The notes under the pieces were generated by a model. The model was not told the DNA's origin. It saw nothing but the letters and a program-made list of their open reading frames with translations, and did no database searches. From Thamnaconus septentrionalis (Eukaryota; Chordata; Actinopteri; Tetraodontiformes; Monacanthidae), in the NCBI GenBank assembly GCA_009823395.1, contig CM020506.1, positions 23,386,001 to 23,450,000 of the forward strand: DNA of 64,000 nucleotides, given 5' to 3'. Positions 34,560-46,419 of this stretch are shown piece by piece. Within the stretch, counting starts at the first letter, position 1. The number at the start of each line of letters is the position of its first letter. Made by a program: the position numbers and the translations under genes.

Positions 34560-35583
34560 TGTTCTATCAGATGATTCTGCCATTGTTTTTGTACTGACCG
34601 TGTTTTTGTTTTGTATTTTTGTGACACATTTTAATAGGGCTTAGAATGAAAAAGAAATTTTTTTAGAATGAAAAAAATAATTTTGTTTCATACTGTTGAC
34701 TTGTATCAAAACACAGAAAATATGGACGCTGAAACGATCACTTGAGTCATAGAGTCGTTTATTATTAGACAGGAATATCGGCACAACTTAAGTCCACATA
34801 AAGCACAAAGCAGGAAGAGCTCTATACAACCGATGTTAACATGCTGGCAGCGATAAAATCGCTATAAGGAGCGAAACTTGCTAATCAGAATCGCTGCCTC
34901 TTCAGTTTCGCTGCCAGCGAACACAACACACAAGCAGAGCACCGAGTTAGCAGTGGTGGCTAACAGTTCATCAACACGATTCAGCGGTTGTACGTTGCAA
35001 ATAGTCTTAATACTAAGCTTGAGGTCATAATACACTCACAGTCCTCATACATGTTTTTAAATATTGACATGGCTAACTATTCTCTCGTCATCCACCGACT
35101 GAGTCGAGCCCGTCGCACTCCCGTTGCCCACTGGGCCGGTGTTCCATCGCATCCGCATTAGGCGGAACAAAGCTCCAACATTTTCTCTGTTCGTTCCACT
35201 CCGACGGTTGTGGTCCTTGGTGCTTCGGTAGTCGCTCTGTATTTTTTTTTTAAATTCCATCACACCGAAAAAACATTTTCTTGGAGCGGCGCACTGCGAC
35301 ATCACTTCCGGGGCAGAGCGGGGGAGGGCAGAACCAGTCCGAGAGTATGCCTGAGCTTGGCCATGAAAGGAAATCCGGAACGCATTGACGTCAATGCGTT
35401 CCCAGTGTTAAAAAAAACTCAGTGAACAGAGCGTTCAGAACCACGCCCAACAACTTGCAGGGCTCACGTCCAAACGCACGAACCTCATCATTTGATTAAT
35501 TTGCATCGTTTGACACTAGGATTCAACATTGTAACAGTATTTAGAGCTCAGAAAAGTGGAAAAGCATCACAGGTGCCCTTTAA
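34560..35583 (-). mobile_element. TTAA-flanked element, family 3 copy b
   Basis: Right end: 'gcatcacaggtgccct' followed by TTAA (35580-35583). The left end is lost in the TA microsatellite. Collinear with copy c (50399-51040) in the opposite orientation. The minus-strand frame 35305-35057 starts 'MSQCAAPRKCFFGVMEF', a Cys-spaced start compatible with a THAP-type domain, and then 'GTNRENVGALFRLMRMRWNT', shared with copy a. Confidence 0.65.
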
Positions 35584-35928
35584 TGAATCCCCATCTCAGC
35601 TCAGTGATTGCAGATATAGACTAAAATTATTCAGTGACCTTCTTAACATAGAAGAACAGCCCTAGATATCTAGGTTGAGTTATTCAGAGGTTATAAAACA
35701 TAACTTAGTAGTTAAAGAACATGATACTCAATCTTTTCTATTCAACTCAGCGGTAGAGACAACAAGTGTTACTCAGCTAAAATTACCAGACAAACTCCAG
35801 TCCCGCCCTTCTGGCGCCACAGCGGTGATTCCCAGAAGATCTATTAGGCCTTATTCCTCCCACCCAGCATCCCTCTCTCTACTTCCTGGTTTCTTTTCTC
35901 GCCGCAGTTGACCATCAACTCCACCATC

Positions 35929-35929
<1 letters not shown>
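35584..35929. other. LTR- or ERV-like leader fragment, uncertain
   Basis: 35640-35880 has no intact ORF beyond a 78-residue frame without recognised motifs. Confidence 0.3.
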
Positions 35930-35930
<1 letters not shown>

Positions 35931-35959
<29 letters not shown>

Positions 35960-35999
35960 TCACGCACGCACGCACACACACACACACACACACACACGC
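35931..35999. repeat. (CA)n microsatellite, compound with CG
   Basis: CA units interrupted by 'cgcactcacgcacgcacgca'. Confidence 0.96.
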
Positions 36000-36579
36000 A
36001 CTTGCCTGAATGATTGATATTCACTTTCCTATGGAGCATGCAATTATTTACTGTAAAGTGCGCCACTTTGACTTAAAGGGGTAGTACCTGATTCTCATCG
36101 TACATAAACAATGGTAATGATAAACTGGTGAGTCAAGCTCTTGGGGTGTTATTCACACATCACATGACCTCTCTCCCTGTTGACCGCTGACCCATTCTGT
36201 CCTTTTGTTTACAAAGCCGGAGAAGCCGCGCCTACTTTATTGAGAGGAAACGTACCACAACTTCAGAAAACACAAGCAACCAGTGTGAAATGAGCTACAA
36301 ATGAATAATCACAATAGCTACAATTATGCTGATAGGACCCTGATTCTCTACAGATTCAGCGCAGCTCAGTAAGCCTGCTCCACTGCCACCAAATGCTGAT
36401 TAATAGCGGGACTACACTGTTTTTGCCCAGTGGAGAGGGGATCCAAGAAGGGTCATTCTCCTGGCTGCTATCCTCTCGCTATTCCCTCATACAGGGTCTT
36501 GTTGGTCACATGTGCATTCTTGCTGATGTTAAGCACATGTCGTGGAACGTTTTTGCGTCTCTGCAGTGTAAGTGAAAGG

Positions 36580-36990
36580 ATGGCTCTGAACTCTGGCTGA
36601 TGAAAAAAGCAAGTGTTTAATCTCGTGAGAGGAACAAGGGTGTCCAAGACAAATGGCCGATGCGTGTGTCTGACACAGTTGTTCCCTGAGCATCAGGAGT
36701 GCAAGTCTTTTATACAATGGAATAAACATGAGTATGAGACGAGTAAACATGACCATATAATAAGCAGATACATATGTAATCTGTTGAGCACCTCCCCAAC
36801 AGTATCTGGATTCGCTTAGAGACAAAGGTCAAATATACAAACCCTATCAGAGCTACTCGACGCCTTCCCCAATCTGTTTTGATTAGCCTGACCCCAATTT
36901 ACAAAGCATATCACTCAGTCTAACCTAATTTTGGTGGTGATCGCCACGTAGCCTGCACACACAGAGGCAAAAGGCCCTGTTTAAGTCTCG
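36580..36990 (-). mobile_element. Possible LTR, minus orientation
   Basis: On the minus strand a TATA-like 'ttgtataaaagacttg' (about 36708) is followed downstream by a polyadenylation-like 'gattaaac' (about 36617). This is a promoter-to-polyA arrangement of LTR size. Termini and target duplication were not identified. Confidence 0.35.
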
Positions 36991-37009
36991 CATGAGAGGC
37001 CGCATATAC

Positions 37010-37540
37010 TGAAGGTTTGCTCATCCCCAGGAAATGTCACTAAAAGTCCAGTTTTCATCACATGGTTCAACAACAATTTTTCCACCACACACAACACGCA
37101 ACATTCTGATGTAGCACCCATCTAGAGACTTGTGCAAAGTTGGCTTTAGGGTCCAGCATTCACTGAATAGAAGAAGCGGAGTTTGAGTTTTATCGGCTGA
37201 GTTTGGAGTTTTAAACACTGGCCGAGCCAATCAGGGCCCTCCAACAAGTGCCTTCCTCTCCTTACTCAGTTGAGTTGACCCATGAGTGCAGGTACTTGAA
37301 GTCCCTGACTTCCTTCAGCACAGTACCTCCCATCGCTGTCACAAGTGAATGATGTGGAACGATGTTAGATGTGATGAACTCGGTTTTCTTGGCGTTAAGC
37401 CTATAATGCCAACCTTGGCACACTCCATCTCCAGTCTGTTCAGGAGTTCCCGTGCTTGTTCCACGTTGTCGAAGAGCAGGCTGATGTTTTCTGAATAGTC
37501 CATATCTGTCAAGACTACTGGGGGTTTCATCTCGACCTCC
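37010..37540 (-). pseudogene. Non-LTR retrotransposon RT fragment
   Basis: Minus strand encodes 'LTDMDYSENISLLFDNVEQA', a decayed version of the RT catalytic box (Y.DD region), then 'RELLNRLEMECAKVG'. After frameshifts it continues with 'ECWTLKPTLHKSLDGCYIRM', the post-RT region of L2/RTE-X-like LINEs. Stops and frameshifts are present. Confidence 0.7.
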
Positions 37541-37693
37541 TTGTTATCAGTGTGACGCCAAGATCCTGCTCATGTCCGCTGATTGGCTTTCCTGAGCACA
37601 TAATCCAGGACTATGACACATCCACCTCGTGCTCCCAGCAGCCAATCACGGCACTCTGTGGAGGGACATAAAGGTCACCATACAATGTCAATA

Positions 37694-38050
37694 GCAGCAG
37701 AGAGGACTGAGAGGCAGAGAGAGCTGAAGAAGACCAGGGAAAAGATCTAGCAGAGCATCCAGCACAGAGAAAAAGACCTGAAGGTGCTTCAGACGAAGGT
37801 TTCTCAGATGGGTGTGCTGATAAAGCAGTGAAGGACAGGGAGGAAATCTTCACCCAGTTGATTTCTGCTGGAGAAAAGACGCTCTGAGGTGCATCAGCAG
37901 GTCAGGTCCACACAGAAAGCAGAAGTGAGTCGATGTCAAAGAGCTTCAGAAGAAGCTGGAGCAGGAGATCACTGACCTGAAGAAGAGAGACGCTGAGCTG
38001 GAGAAGATCTCACACACACTGGAACACAGCCAATTTCTCCACAAGTTCTC
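37694..38050 (+). pseudogene. finTRIM-type TRIM coiled-coil fragment
   Basis: Plus strand reads 'AAERTERQRELKKTREKI', a stop, 'QSIQHREKDLKVLQTKVSQM', a frameshift to 'KAVKDREEIFTQLISAGEKT', and later, frameshifted again, 'LQKKLEQEITDLKKRDAELE' and 'KISHTLEHSQFLH'. This is the B-box to coiled-coil exon region of the teleost finTRIM (ftr) expansion of antiviral-type E3 ligases. No RING, B-box or B30.2 exon is present around it. A broken gene piece. Confidence 0.75.
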
Positions 38051-38756
38051 CTCACTGCCAGTGCAATGCGAACAGTGTACATTGCCATGGTCGTTTCGGA
38101 GATGTCTGCCTTGGCCTCATTGCATTCAATGTCCTGAAAGATGGAGATAACGGAACAATAAGCTGTGTCACCCTAACCTTGACTACCAAAATCTAAGCAG
38201 CTCATCGTTGAGGCAAAGTGCATATTAAATTTAAAATTTAAAAATTTAATTATTTTTAAATAAATTGACTTAAGACACTGTAGACATAACATTCATGAGA
38301 ATGAAATGGACGAGTTCAAGTTCACAATGACCTCAAGACCTTTGACCCTTTGGCCTGAAAAACAAAAAGTCAAAAAGTTAGATTATGTACAAATGGAGTT
38401 AGTACATTCATCAATTTTGATATGATAAAAAAGTAATGTTTGAGAACAGCGTTGTTCTAGAGGTGAATTGAATGAGGTGCATGTCATGTCTCATCGCTTA
38501 AAAGTAATACTCTTACTCCTGTTGGATCAGATTTCCTTGTGTCGTGCTGCTGATCCGCGTGTTCGTTGAATGAAGAGTCTCAGGAGAAGAATGCTAATTT
38601 TAAATATGTTTTTAGTAAATAATCAATTCAGGATACAAATATACAGAGCTCTGGGCCGAGTTCAAAACCCTAGCAACAACAAAGTATTGTCAGGGCATGA
38701 AGTCTGACTCCTATCTGTCCCTTGACCCAGTCCTTTTATAGAAAAGAAAACATGCA

Positions 38757-41700
38757 CTCCCCCCCTGGACTGCCACCTTAATGTGGTGGGGGAGTTTGAG
38801 TGCCCGAATGAACCCAGGAGCTATGTTGCCCGGGGCTTTATGCCCCTGGTAGGGTCTCCCAAGGCAAACAGGTCCTGGGTGACGGGACAGACTAAGGGCA
38901 GTTCATAAACTTCTATGGACAAGAACAATAAAAGGACCGTGACGTCGCCCGGTATGGCGCAACCGGGGCCCCACCCTGGAGCCAGGCCCGGGGTGGGGGC
39001 TCGCATGTGAGCGCCTGGTGGCCGGGCTTTAGCCCACGGGGCCCGGCCGGGCCCAGCCCGAACGAGCGACGTGGGTCCTACCTCCTGTGGGCTCACCACC
39101 CGCAGAGGAAGCTGTAGGGGTCGGGTGCAGTGTGGTTCGGGCGGCAGTCAAGGCGGAGGGCCTCGACGGCCCGGGCCTCGGAAGCAGCCTCTGGCTGTTG
39201 GGACATGGAATGTCACCTCGCTGGGGGGGAAGGAGCTCGAGCTTGTGCGGGAGGTTGAGAGGTACCGGCTAGATATAGTTGGACTCACCTCCACGCACAG
39301 CACGGGCTCTGGAACCCAGCTCCTCGAGAGGGGCTGGACTCTCCATTTTTCTGGCGTTGTTCATGCGGAGCGGGCGGCGGGCTGGTGTGGGCATGCTTAT
39401 TGCCCCACAGCTCAGCCGCCACGTGTTGGAGTTTACCCCGGTGAGCGAGAGGGTCGCGTCCCTGCGCCTTCGGGTTGGGGACAGGTCTCTCGCTGTCATT
39501 TTGGCCTATGGCCCGAATGGCAGTGCAGAGTACCCGGCCTTCTTGGAGTCCTTGGGAGGGGTGCTGGATGGTGCTCCGACTGGGGACTCCGTTGTTTTGC
39601 TGGGGGACTTCAACGCACATGTGGGCAGTGACAGTGTGACCTGGAGAGGCGTGATTGGGAGGAACCTCGAATGGTGTTTTGTTGCTGGACTTCTGTGCTA
39701 GTCACAGTTTGTCCGTGACAAACACCATGTTCGAGCACAGGGGTGTCCGCCGGTGCACTTGGCATCAGGATGCCCTGGGGCGGAGGTCGATGATCGACTT
39801 TGTGGTCGTGTCGTCTGACCTCCGTCCCTGTGTCTTGGACACTCGGGTGAAGAGAGGGGCTGAGCTGTCAACTGATCACTACCTGGTGGTGAGTTGGATC
39901 CGCTGGCAGGGGAGGAGACCGGAAAGACCTGGCAGGCCCAAACGTATTGTGAGGGTCTGTTGGGAACGTCTGGTCGAGCCCTCTGTCAGTGCGGTCTTCA
40001 ACACCCACCTCCGGGAGAGCTTCTCCCAGATCCCGGGGGAGGTCGGAGACATTGAGTCCGAATGGACCATGTTCTCCACCTCTATTGTTAACGCAGCTGC
40101 TCGTAGTTGTGGTCGTAAGGTCTCCGGTGCCTGTCGTGGCGGTAACCCCCGAACCCGGTGGTAGACACCGGAAGTAAGGCATGCTGTCAAGCTGAAGAAG
40201 GAGTCCTATCGAGCCATGTTGGCTCGTGGGACCCCGGAAGCAGCTGACGGGTACCGGCAGGCCAAGCGTGCTGCAGCGCGGGCGGTGGCGGAGGCAAAAA
40301 CTCGGGCTTGGGAGGAGTTCGGGGAGGCCATGGAGGAGGACTTTCGGTCAGCCTCGAAGAAGTTCTGACAAACCGTTCGGCGCCTCAGGAGGGGGAAGCA
40401 GTTCGCCACCGACACTGTTTATGGTGCAGGTGGGGAGCTGTTGACTTCGACTGGGGATGTTGTCTGGCGGTGGATGGAATACTTCGAGGATCTCCTCAAT
40501 CCCGCCGCCACGTCTTCCGCGGAGGAAGCAGAGGCGGGGGAGGACTTGTCCATTACCCAAGTCGAAGTCACCGAGGCAGTCAGGAAACTCCTTGGTGGCA
40601 AGGCCCCGGGGGTGGATGAGATCCGCCCCGAGTACCTCAAGCCTCTGGATGTGCAGGGACTGTCGTGGCTGACACGTCTCTGTAACATCGCGTGGTGGTC
40701 GGGGACAGTGCCTCTGGCCTGGCAGACCGGGGTGGTGGTTCCTCTTTTTAAAAAGGGGGACCGGAGGGTGTGCTCTAATTATAGAGGATCACACTCCTCA
40801 GCCTCCCGGTAAAGTCTATTCCAGGGTGCTGGAAAGGAGGATACGGCCGATAGTCGAACCTCGGATTCAGGAGGAACAGTGCGGGTTCCGTCCGGGTCGT
40901 GGAACACTGGACCAGCTCCATACTCTCCGCTGGGTGCTCGAGGGTTCATGGGAGTTCGCCCAACCAGTCTACATGTGTTTTGTAGATCTGGAGAAGGCGT
41001 TCGACCGTGTCCCTCGACGCATCTTGTGGGGGGTGCTCCAGGAGTATGGGGTCCGGGGCCCTCTGTTAAGGGCCGTGCGGTCCCTGTATGATCGGAGCAG
41101 GGGTCTGGTTCGCATTGCCGGCAGTAAGTCAGACCTGTTCCCAGTGCGTGTTGGACTCCGGCAGGGCTGCCCTTTGTCACCGGTTCTGTTCATTATTTTC
41201 ATGGACAGAATTTCTAGGCGCAGCCAGGGGCCGGAGGGAGTCTGGTTCGGGAACCACATGATTGCGTCTCTGCTTTTTGCAGATGATGTGGTCATGTTGG
41301 CTTCATCGAGCCAGGACCTCCAATGTGCACTGGGGCGGTTTGCAGCCGAGTGTGAAGCGGCTGGAATGAGAATCAGCACCTCCAAGTCCGAGGCCATGGT
41401 TCTCGTCCGGAAAAAGGTGGTTTGTCCTCTCCGGGTCGGTGGGGAGATCCTACCTCAGGTGGAGGAGTTCAAGTATCTCGGGGTCTTGTTCACGAGTGAG
41501 GGGAGGATGGAGCGTGAGATCGGCAGGCGGATCGGTGCAGCGTCTGCAGTGATGCGGTCGCTGTACCGGTCCGTCGTGGTGAAGAAGGAGCTAAGCCGAA
41601 AGGCGAGGCTCTCGATTTACCAGTCGATCTACGTTTCCACCCTCACCTATGGTCACGAGCTTTGGGTAGTGACCGAAAGAACAAGATCGCAAATACAAGC

Positions 41701-42086
41701 GGCCGAAATGAGTTTCCTCCGCAGGGTGGCTGGGCGTACCCTGAGGGATAGGGTGAGAAGCTCAGTCACCCGGGAGGAGCTCGGAGTAGAGCCGCTGCTC
41801 CTCCGCATCGAGAGGGGCCAGCTGAGGTGGCTCGGGCATCTGTTCCGGATGCCTCCTGGACGCCTCCCTGGGCAGGTGTTCCGGGCATGTCCCACCGGGA
41901 GGAGGCCTCGGGGAAGACCCAGGACACGCTGGAGGGACTATGTCTCCCGGCTGGCCTGGGAACGCCTTGGGGTCCCACCGGATGAGCTGGAGGAGGTGAC
42001 TGGGGCCAGGGAGGTCTGGGCATCTCTGCTGAGGCTGCTGCCCCCGCGACCCGACCCCGGATAATGCGGAAGAAGAAGAAGAAGAG
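38757..42086 (+). mobile_element. Full-length RTE/Rex3-like LINE with 12-bp target duplication
   Basis: Flanked by 'agaaaacatgca' at 38745-38756 and 42087-42098. It begins 'ctccccccctggactgccac', the usual 5' end of this fish LINE, and ends with a GAA-rich tail after the ORF stop. The length of 3.33 kb and the complete 5' end mean it is not 5' truncated, which is uncommon for LINE copies. Confidence 0.9.
39190..42064 (+). pseudogene. RTE-type ORF: endonuclease plus reverse transcriptase, several lesions
   Basis: Endonuclease (APE type): 'VGTWNVTSLGGKELELVREV' (about 39200), 'LDIVGLTSTHS', frameshift near 39360, 'VILAYGPNG' and 'VVLLGDFNAHVGSD', frameshift near 39690, 'MIDFVVVSSDL', 'STDHYLVVSWI'. 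Stops: TAG at 40162 and TGA at 40376. RT: 'LLGGKAPGVDEIRPEYLK' (about 40590), frameshift near 40795, then an open 412-codon stretch (40826-42064) with 'CGFRPGRGTLDQL', 'VDLEKAFDRVPR', 'GLRQGCPLSPVLF', catalytic 'LLFADDVVML' (residues 150-159) and the C-terminal 'RGRPRTRWRDYVSRLAWERL'. It drives target-primed reverse transcription in active relatives. This copy is inactive but young-looking. Confidence 0.92.
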
Positions 42087-42243
42087 AGAAAACATGCAGA
42101 CGCTCCCAGATGTTGTCCTCCTCTGACTGGCTGCCTGGTCTCCATACCCCAGCATAGGGTCTGGAGACATGTTCATAGTTAAGTCCTCTGAGGGTACGGT
42201 TCTGTCCCTCTTGAAGACGCAACAATTTCCGGGAAGACGGAGG

Positions 42244-42845
42244 TGTCACAGTTCTGTTATTGGGTCACAGTACTTTTCCACTCTGCATGCCAGCCACGCC
42301 CACCTCATCAGCCAACTCCACTCACCTGTGCTCACAGCTGCTCTTCATCTGCAATCAGCTCAGTATATATGCTCCTGCTCCACACTCATTCTTTGCCAGA
42401 TTGTTCTTTGTTGTCATGCAAGACCTTCCTGCAGTTCTCTGCCTGATCACCCGGTGCCGACCAAGCCTGTCCCGATCCTGCTTGGATTTCCCTGGTGTTC
42501 TGACCTGCCCGCTTCTGCTCTTGGTAATCCGCCTCCTGCCTTCTGAGTTCCGACCCCGTTTTTCCCTGACGTCCTGCTCCCCAGCAACCCGACCAGCCTT
42601 CAGCCCCCGACCAGCCTCGTCTTCAGCCTCTGCGTCTCTGGTGTCTGTCTGCCTGTTCCCTGGCCCTTGTTGGTTCGGGCCTGCTCCTCATCCAGATCCT
42701 TCTCCATCAGACATTGCCCATAACCCCTGATCCAGCACCTTCTCCCTTACCTGCCATTTCACCTGCGGACTGTTCTAATAAAGGTCATTACAATCTCTTC
42801 TACGCTGTTTGTGCTGCATTTGGGTTCACACAACTGCCCATTTCA
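42244..42845 (+). mobile_element. Gypsy-type solo LTR with 5-bp target duplication
   Basis: Starts TGTCACAG, ends CCCATTTCA, flanked by 'ggagg' at 42239-42243 and 42846-42850. TATA-like 'agtatatatgctcc' near 42361 and AATAAA at about 42777. Related to 28316-29040 (shared 'cacactca.tc.ttgccagattgt'). Confidence 0.87.
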
Positions 42846-42880
42846 GGAGGAGACTGCAGTTCTAAGGAAGCCTTTGACCT

Positions 42881-44921
42881 GCCACAGTAAAAAATGGAGT
42901 CAACAGAACATCCCAACCCTCTGGTACACTTTGTGACATTTTTATCCATTTGGAGAAATTTCAACTCATTTTTTGGCTATAATTTTCACTGTTTGATCTC
43001 AAATGGCATCATTTTTGGCCAGTAAGCTTAATTTTTTGTAAAATTTATCTTTATTTGAAATTTCCTTTCCAAACCTCTCTCATGCTGTACTCCCCCTCTC
43101 CTTTCCCTTAATTCACACCAGAAGCGTAAGCAGAGCATACGCGTAGACGCTCTGCTTCGCTCCAGTACCCTCTCATACAGGACGCGTTTTACGAGCAGAG
43201 CGTCTTGCCTTTCAGACCCCACATGTTGCTGTGCATTTGTTCTGGTCTGCTCTGCAATAACTCCTAAAGCTACAGGAGGCAAGAGAAGCGTTAGGTTCTC
43301 TGTGGCATAGCAAAACCACACAGGCCTTAATGCCTGAAGATGGCCGCTTTTATACTTAAAGCCCCTCTCCTGGGCGTATCCCTTCAACAAGAGGAAAGGG
43401 GAAAATAACAATAACAACAAAAAAATCCCACACGTCTCCTTAGACATTTCAAAACAAAAATTACATTAATTTATATTAAACTTTTGAAAATTATTTAACA
43501 CAACAAGTCTGCTCCAAATACATACGTTAAAAAAAAGAAAAACAGTTCATTATTGCGTGGTCAATTTATGTCACATGACCGGTGACGCAGATCGGAGTCT
43601 GTTTAAGGCTCACTGTAGGACCGCCCCCGTTTCGGCAGCCGGCTATGTTGCGCGAAGACGGAGAGGACGGCAAGTTGCTGGTTCAGCATTCCACGTGGTG
43701 AGAAATTTTTGACTATAGAATTGTTGCGGAATAAAAAGTGTGTGCTGCCTGTATGTGTGTGTGTATTATTTGATGACTGTAGGAAAAAGTTGGGACGGTG
43801 CGCATGCCACAGCCTTCACCCCTTGCCAATCTGCTCCGTCACATTGCCTGTTAGTAAATAGAACAAACTAACCTTTCCCTATCTTGACCTTCTCTCCCCT
43901 AGACACTGCTAATGAATAGAAGTACCCTGACAATTACACTGTTTTATGACTTACCTCTTGACATACGGCTTTGGCTGTACTGACTGCCTCAGATCTTCAG
44001 CTGCCTATTGACAGAGAAAAACAATAATTATCCCATTATTCCTCTCCATAGATATCAGCCCTAAATACACTGTAAAGTATGGTAAAGGAGGAAGACGGTA
44101 CCGGATGGAGAGACAGAGACAAGTGAGCGTAGGTAGAGACAGACAGACAGAGAAAGACAGATGGAAAGAGAGGAGATGACCAGACAGAAAGGAGACAACG
44201 CATAATGTGGATAGAGAGAGCCGTTGATCAGTCTTGTGTTGGTTAGATATCCAGTCAACATGCCCACTCACATCCAATAACTTCAAGGAGGACAAGAAGG
44301 CTTCCTTCTGTCTGATGTTCTCAAGGCATTTGAGTTCATAAGCAGACAGTCCACAACATGCATCCTTGTGAAAACAGGTGTCAATTTTATGATAACTGCT
44401 GCTTTATGGAAACTATCAAGTGTCTGTGTGCTCACCTTCTTGTTTGGGGCAGAAGTGTCATCACTGGCATACTGCAGGCACTTAGGTGCCAGCACCCGAC
44501 ACCTAACATCAGGCTCCTCCAGACCATGTGTTTTTACTTCCTACAAGTGACAGCACTACCACCATTGCCTCGAACGAATTTCTTACTCAAAAACACCCGA
44601 TTAAAACCCATCGGACTCAATGAAAAGCTATTGGTGGTCAAAGTTCAACGTCAATGTGACCTCATGTCCATCTCATTCTTATGAATGCCACCTTGGGGGA
44701 AAACATCTGGCACAAAAGACAGAAGGATGACATACTTACCGTGTATTCTTTAATCAGTGTGCCCAAGTCTTCGTTGAGGTAGATGCTCAGACAACTCAGC
44801 ACACAATCACGCCTCACGTTGATGTCTTCATTCTGAAGCAAACATTACATGATTCCATGCTTGTCAGTGTCAGAGGCACACTAACATGCATGTGCTGAGG
44901 CAGACAGGATACAGACTTAAA
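42881..44921. other. No gene seen
   Basis: 43150-43210 resembles the repeat at 9880-9950. The rest is anonymous AT-rich DNA. Short ORFs show no conserved motif and no consistent splice sites. Confidence 0.4.
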
Positions 44922-45140
44922 CAGGGGCGGCTGTAGCTCTGTTGCTAGAGGGGTCATTCTTTGACTGAAGGTCAGTAGTTTTATTCCGGGCTCTGACTGT
45001 CCATATGTCAAAGTGTGCTTTAGCAAGCCTACCACATTGCACGAGAGCTGGCTACCGCCACAGAATTGTGAGTGTGGGAATTGGGTGAATGAGAAAAAGC
45101 CATTGTAAAGCGCTTAGGGTTGGGTGCAGAAAAGCGCCAT
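44922..45140 (+). repeat. tRNA-derived SINE
   Basis: The head 'ggcggctgtagctctgttgc' followed by 'tagagggg' resembles a pol III A box. 'ggtcagtagttttattccg' is a degraded B box. The body ends in 'ccattgtaaagcgcttaggg' and 'gaaaagcgcc', the common 3' end of teleost tRNA-type SINEs. Directly abuts the LINE tail that follows. Confidence 0.75.
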
Positions 45141-46085
45141 TCAGAATCAGAATCAGAATAGCCTTTATTGTCACTGTAGCAGAAAAGATACAATGAAATT
45201 GAGTGGCAACTCCCTTGTTCAAACAGTACAAAATATAAAACTGCGCGATGACGTCAGCAGACACGCAGCAGTGAAAGCGGAGGGGGTGCAGCTTGCCAGC
45301 AGGGGTGACACACCGCTGGTTTTGGTCGGTGGAGAAGGGACTAAATGCCGATCGATTGCGCGACGTCCCGCGTTCAAAAAACATAGTGACAATGCTCTAA
45401 TTTTAGTAGAGAAGAGGCTTAAGTCTGTTTGCCCTTGAGCGGAGTGACCTGTAGCGCCTGCCAGAGGGCAACAGGTCAAAGAGGTGATGGCCAGGTTGAG
45501 ATGTGTCCTTCACAATGTTTTGAGCTCTACTGAGGCAACGGGAGCTGTAGATGTCCAGAAAAGAGGGCAGAGGGCAGCCGATGATCTTCTTTGCTGTCCT
45601 TTCTACCCTCTGCAGCCTCTTCTTCTCTGCCACAGTGCAGCTGAAGTACCACACCGTGATGGCATAGGTCAGCAGACTCTCTATACTGGAGCAGTAGAAG
45701 GTCACCAGCAGCTGGGTGTTTATGTTCTCCCTTCTGAGAACCCTCAGGAAGTGAAGCCGCTGCTGTGCCTTCTTCACCACTGCTGCAGTGTTCCCAGTCC
45801 AAGAGAGGTCTGCTGCGATGTGGACGCCAAGATATCTGAAGGACTCCATCCTCTCTACACATTCGCCGCTGATGAACAGGGGTGCAGGGGCAGCTCTGTT
45901 CTTCCTTAAGTCCAGGATGAGCTCCTTGGTTTTGGCAGTGTTCACAGTGTCAGGTTGTTCACTGAACACCACTTTTCCAGACGAACGACCTCATCCCGGT
46001 ATGCTGCCTCGTTCTCCCCTGTTATCAGGTCCGCTACCATTTTGTCATCAGCAAACTTGACGATGATGTTCAGCGGGTGGGCGTG
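45141..46085 (-). pseudogene. LINE reverse transcriptase 3' part with AATCAG-type tail
   Basis: Minus strand: RT catalytic box 'VKFADDKMVADLI' near 46055, then 'LTLNTAKTKELILDLRKN' (across a frameshift at about 45965), 'MESFRYLGVHIAADLSWTGN', 'KAQQRLHFLRVLRREN', 'SLLTYAITVWY', 'TAKKIIGCPLPSF', 'CLSRAQNIVKDTSQPGHHLF' and 'LLPSGRRYRSLRSRANRLKP', ending with a stop at 45403. The 3' UTR runs to a tandem 'attctg' tail (complement at 45141-45160). Typical jockey-group fish LINE, 5' truncated and frameshifted. Confidence 0.85.
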
Positions 46086-46231
46086 GCTGCAGTCAGATGT
46101 GTAGAGAGAGAATATATTATTTCAGCACCTTTCATTGACTAGGATCACAAATTGCTTCACAATTTAAACACAATGGGCTCCATTTTGGTATTTACCTTAA
46201 CACCATCTCTTGAATACATTCATGTACTATT

Positions 46232-46255
46232 TTATTATTATTATTATTATTATAA
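46232..46255. repeat. (ATT)n microsatellite
   Basis: About eight ATT units downstream of the broken transposon ORF. Confidence 0.9.
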
Positions 46256-46419
46256 ATGTAGTTAACAAAAAAGAACCCATTGAATTAAACACAAACCTCA
46301 GCTTGGTGCGGAAGTTCATCATTTTTATTTTCAGGTAATGCTTCAAGCCACAGTATCCGTTTGCGTTCCTTTTTCCAGTAAACATGGATGCAACTTTGTC
46401 AGAGCCTTTGTCACTTCTT

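Larger units (their letters stand above)
38528..42880 (-). mobile_element. LTR, family X copy 2, split by two later insertions
   Basis: The reverse complement of the LTR at 18531-18985 is found in pieces at 38528-38756, 42099-42243 and 42851-42880. Shared landmarks include 'aagtctgactcctatctgtc' and 'ggctgcctggtctccatacc'. The gaps are filled by the RTE LINE and a Gypsy-type solo LTR, each with its own target duplication. No internal retroviral-type ORFs. Confidence 0.75.

Noticed and set aside
31773..36085. Further TTAA element starts at 31775 (ttaaaggggccatactcgg) and 36072 (ttaaaggggtagtacc)
   Set aside because: They look like termini of the same general type, but I found no inverted partner followed by TTAA at a sensible distance.
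38821..42249. Numerous minus-strand ORFs over the LINE
   Set aside because: The GC-rich RTE coding strand leaves open frames on its complement; no motifs.
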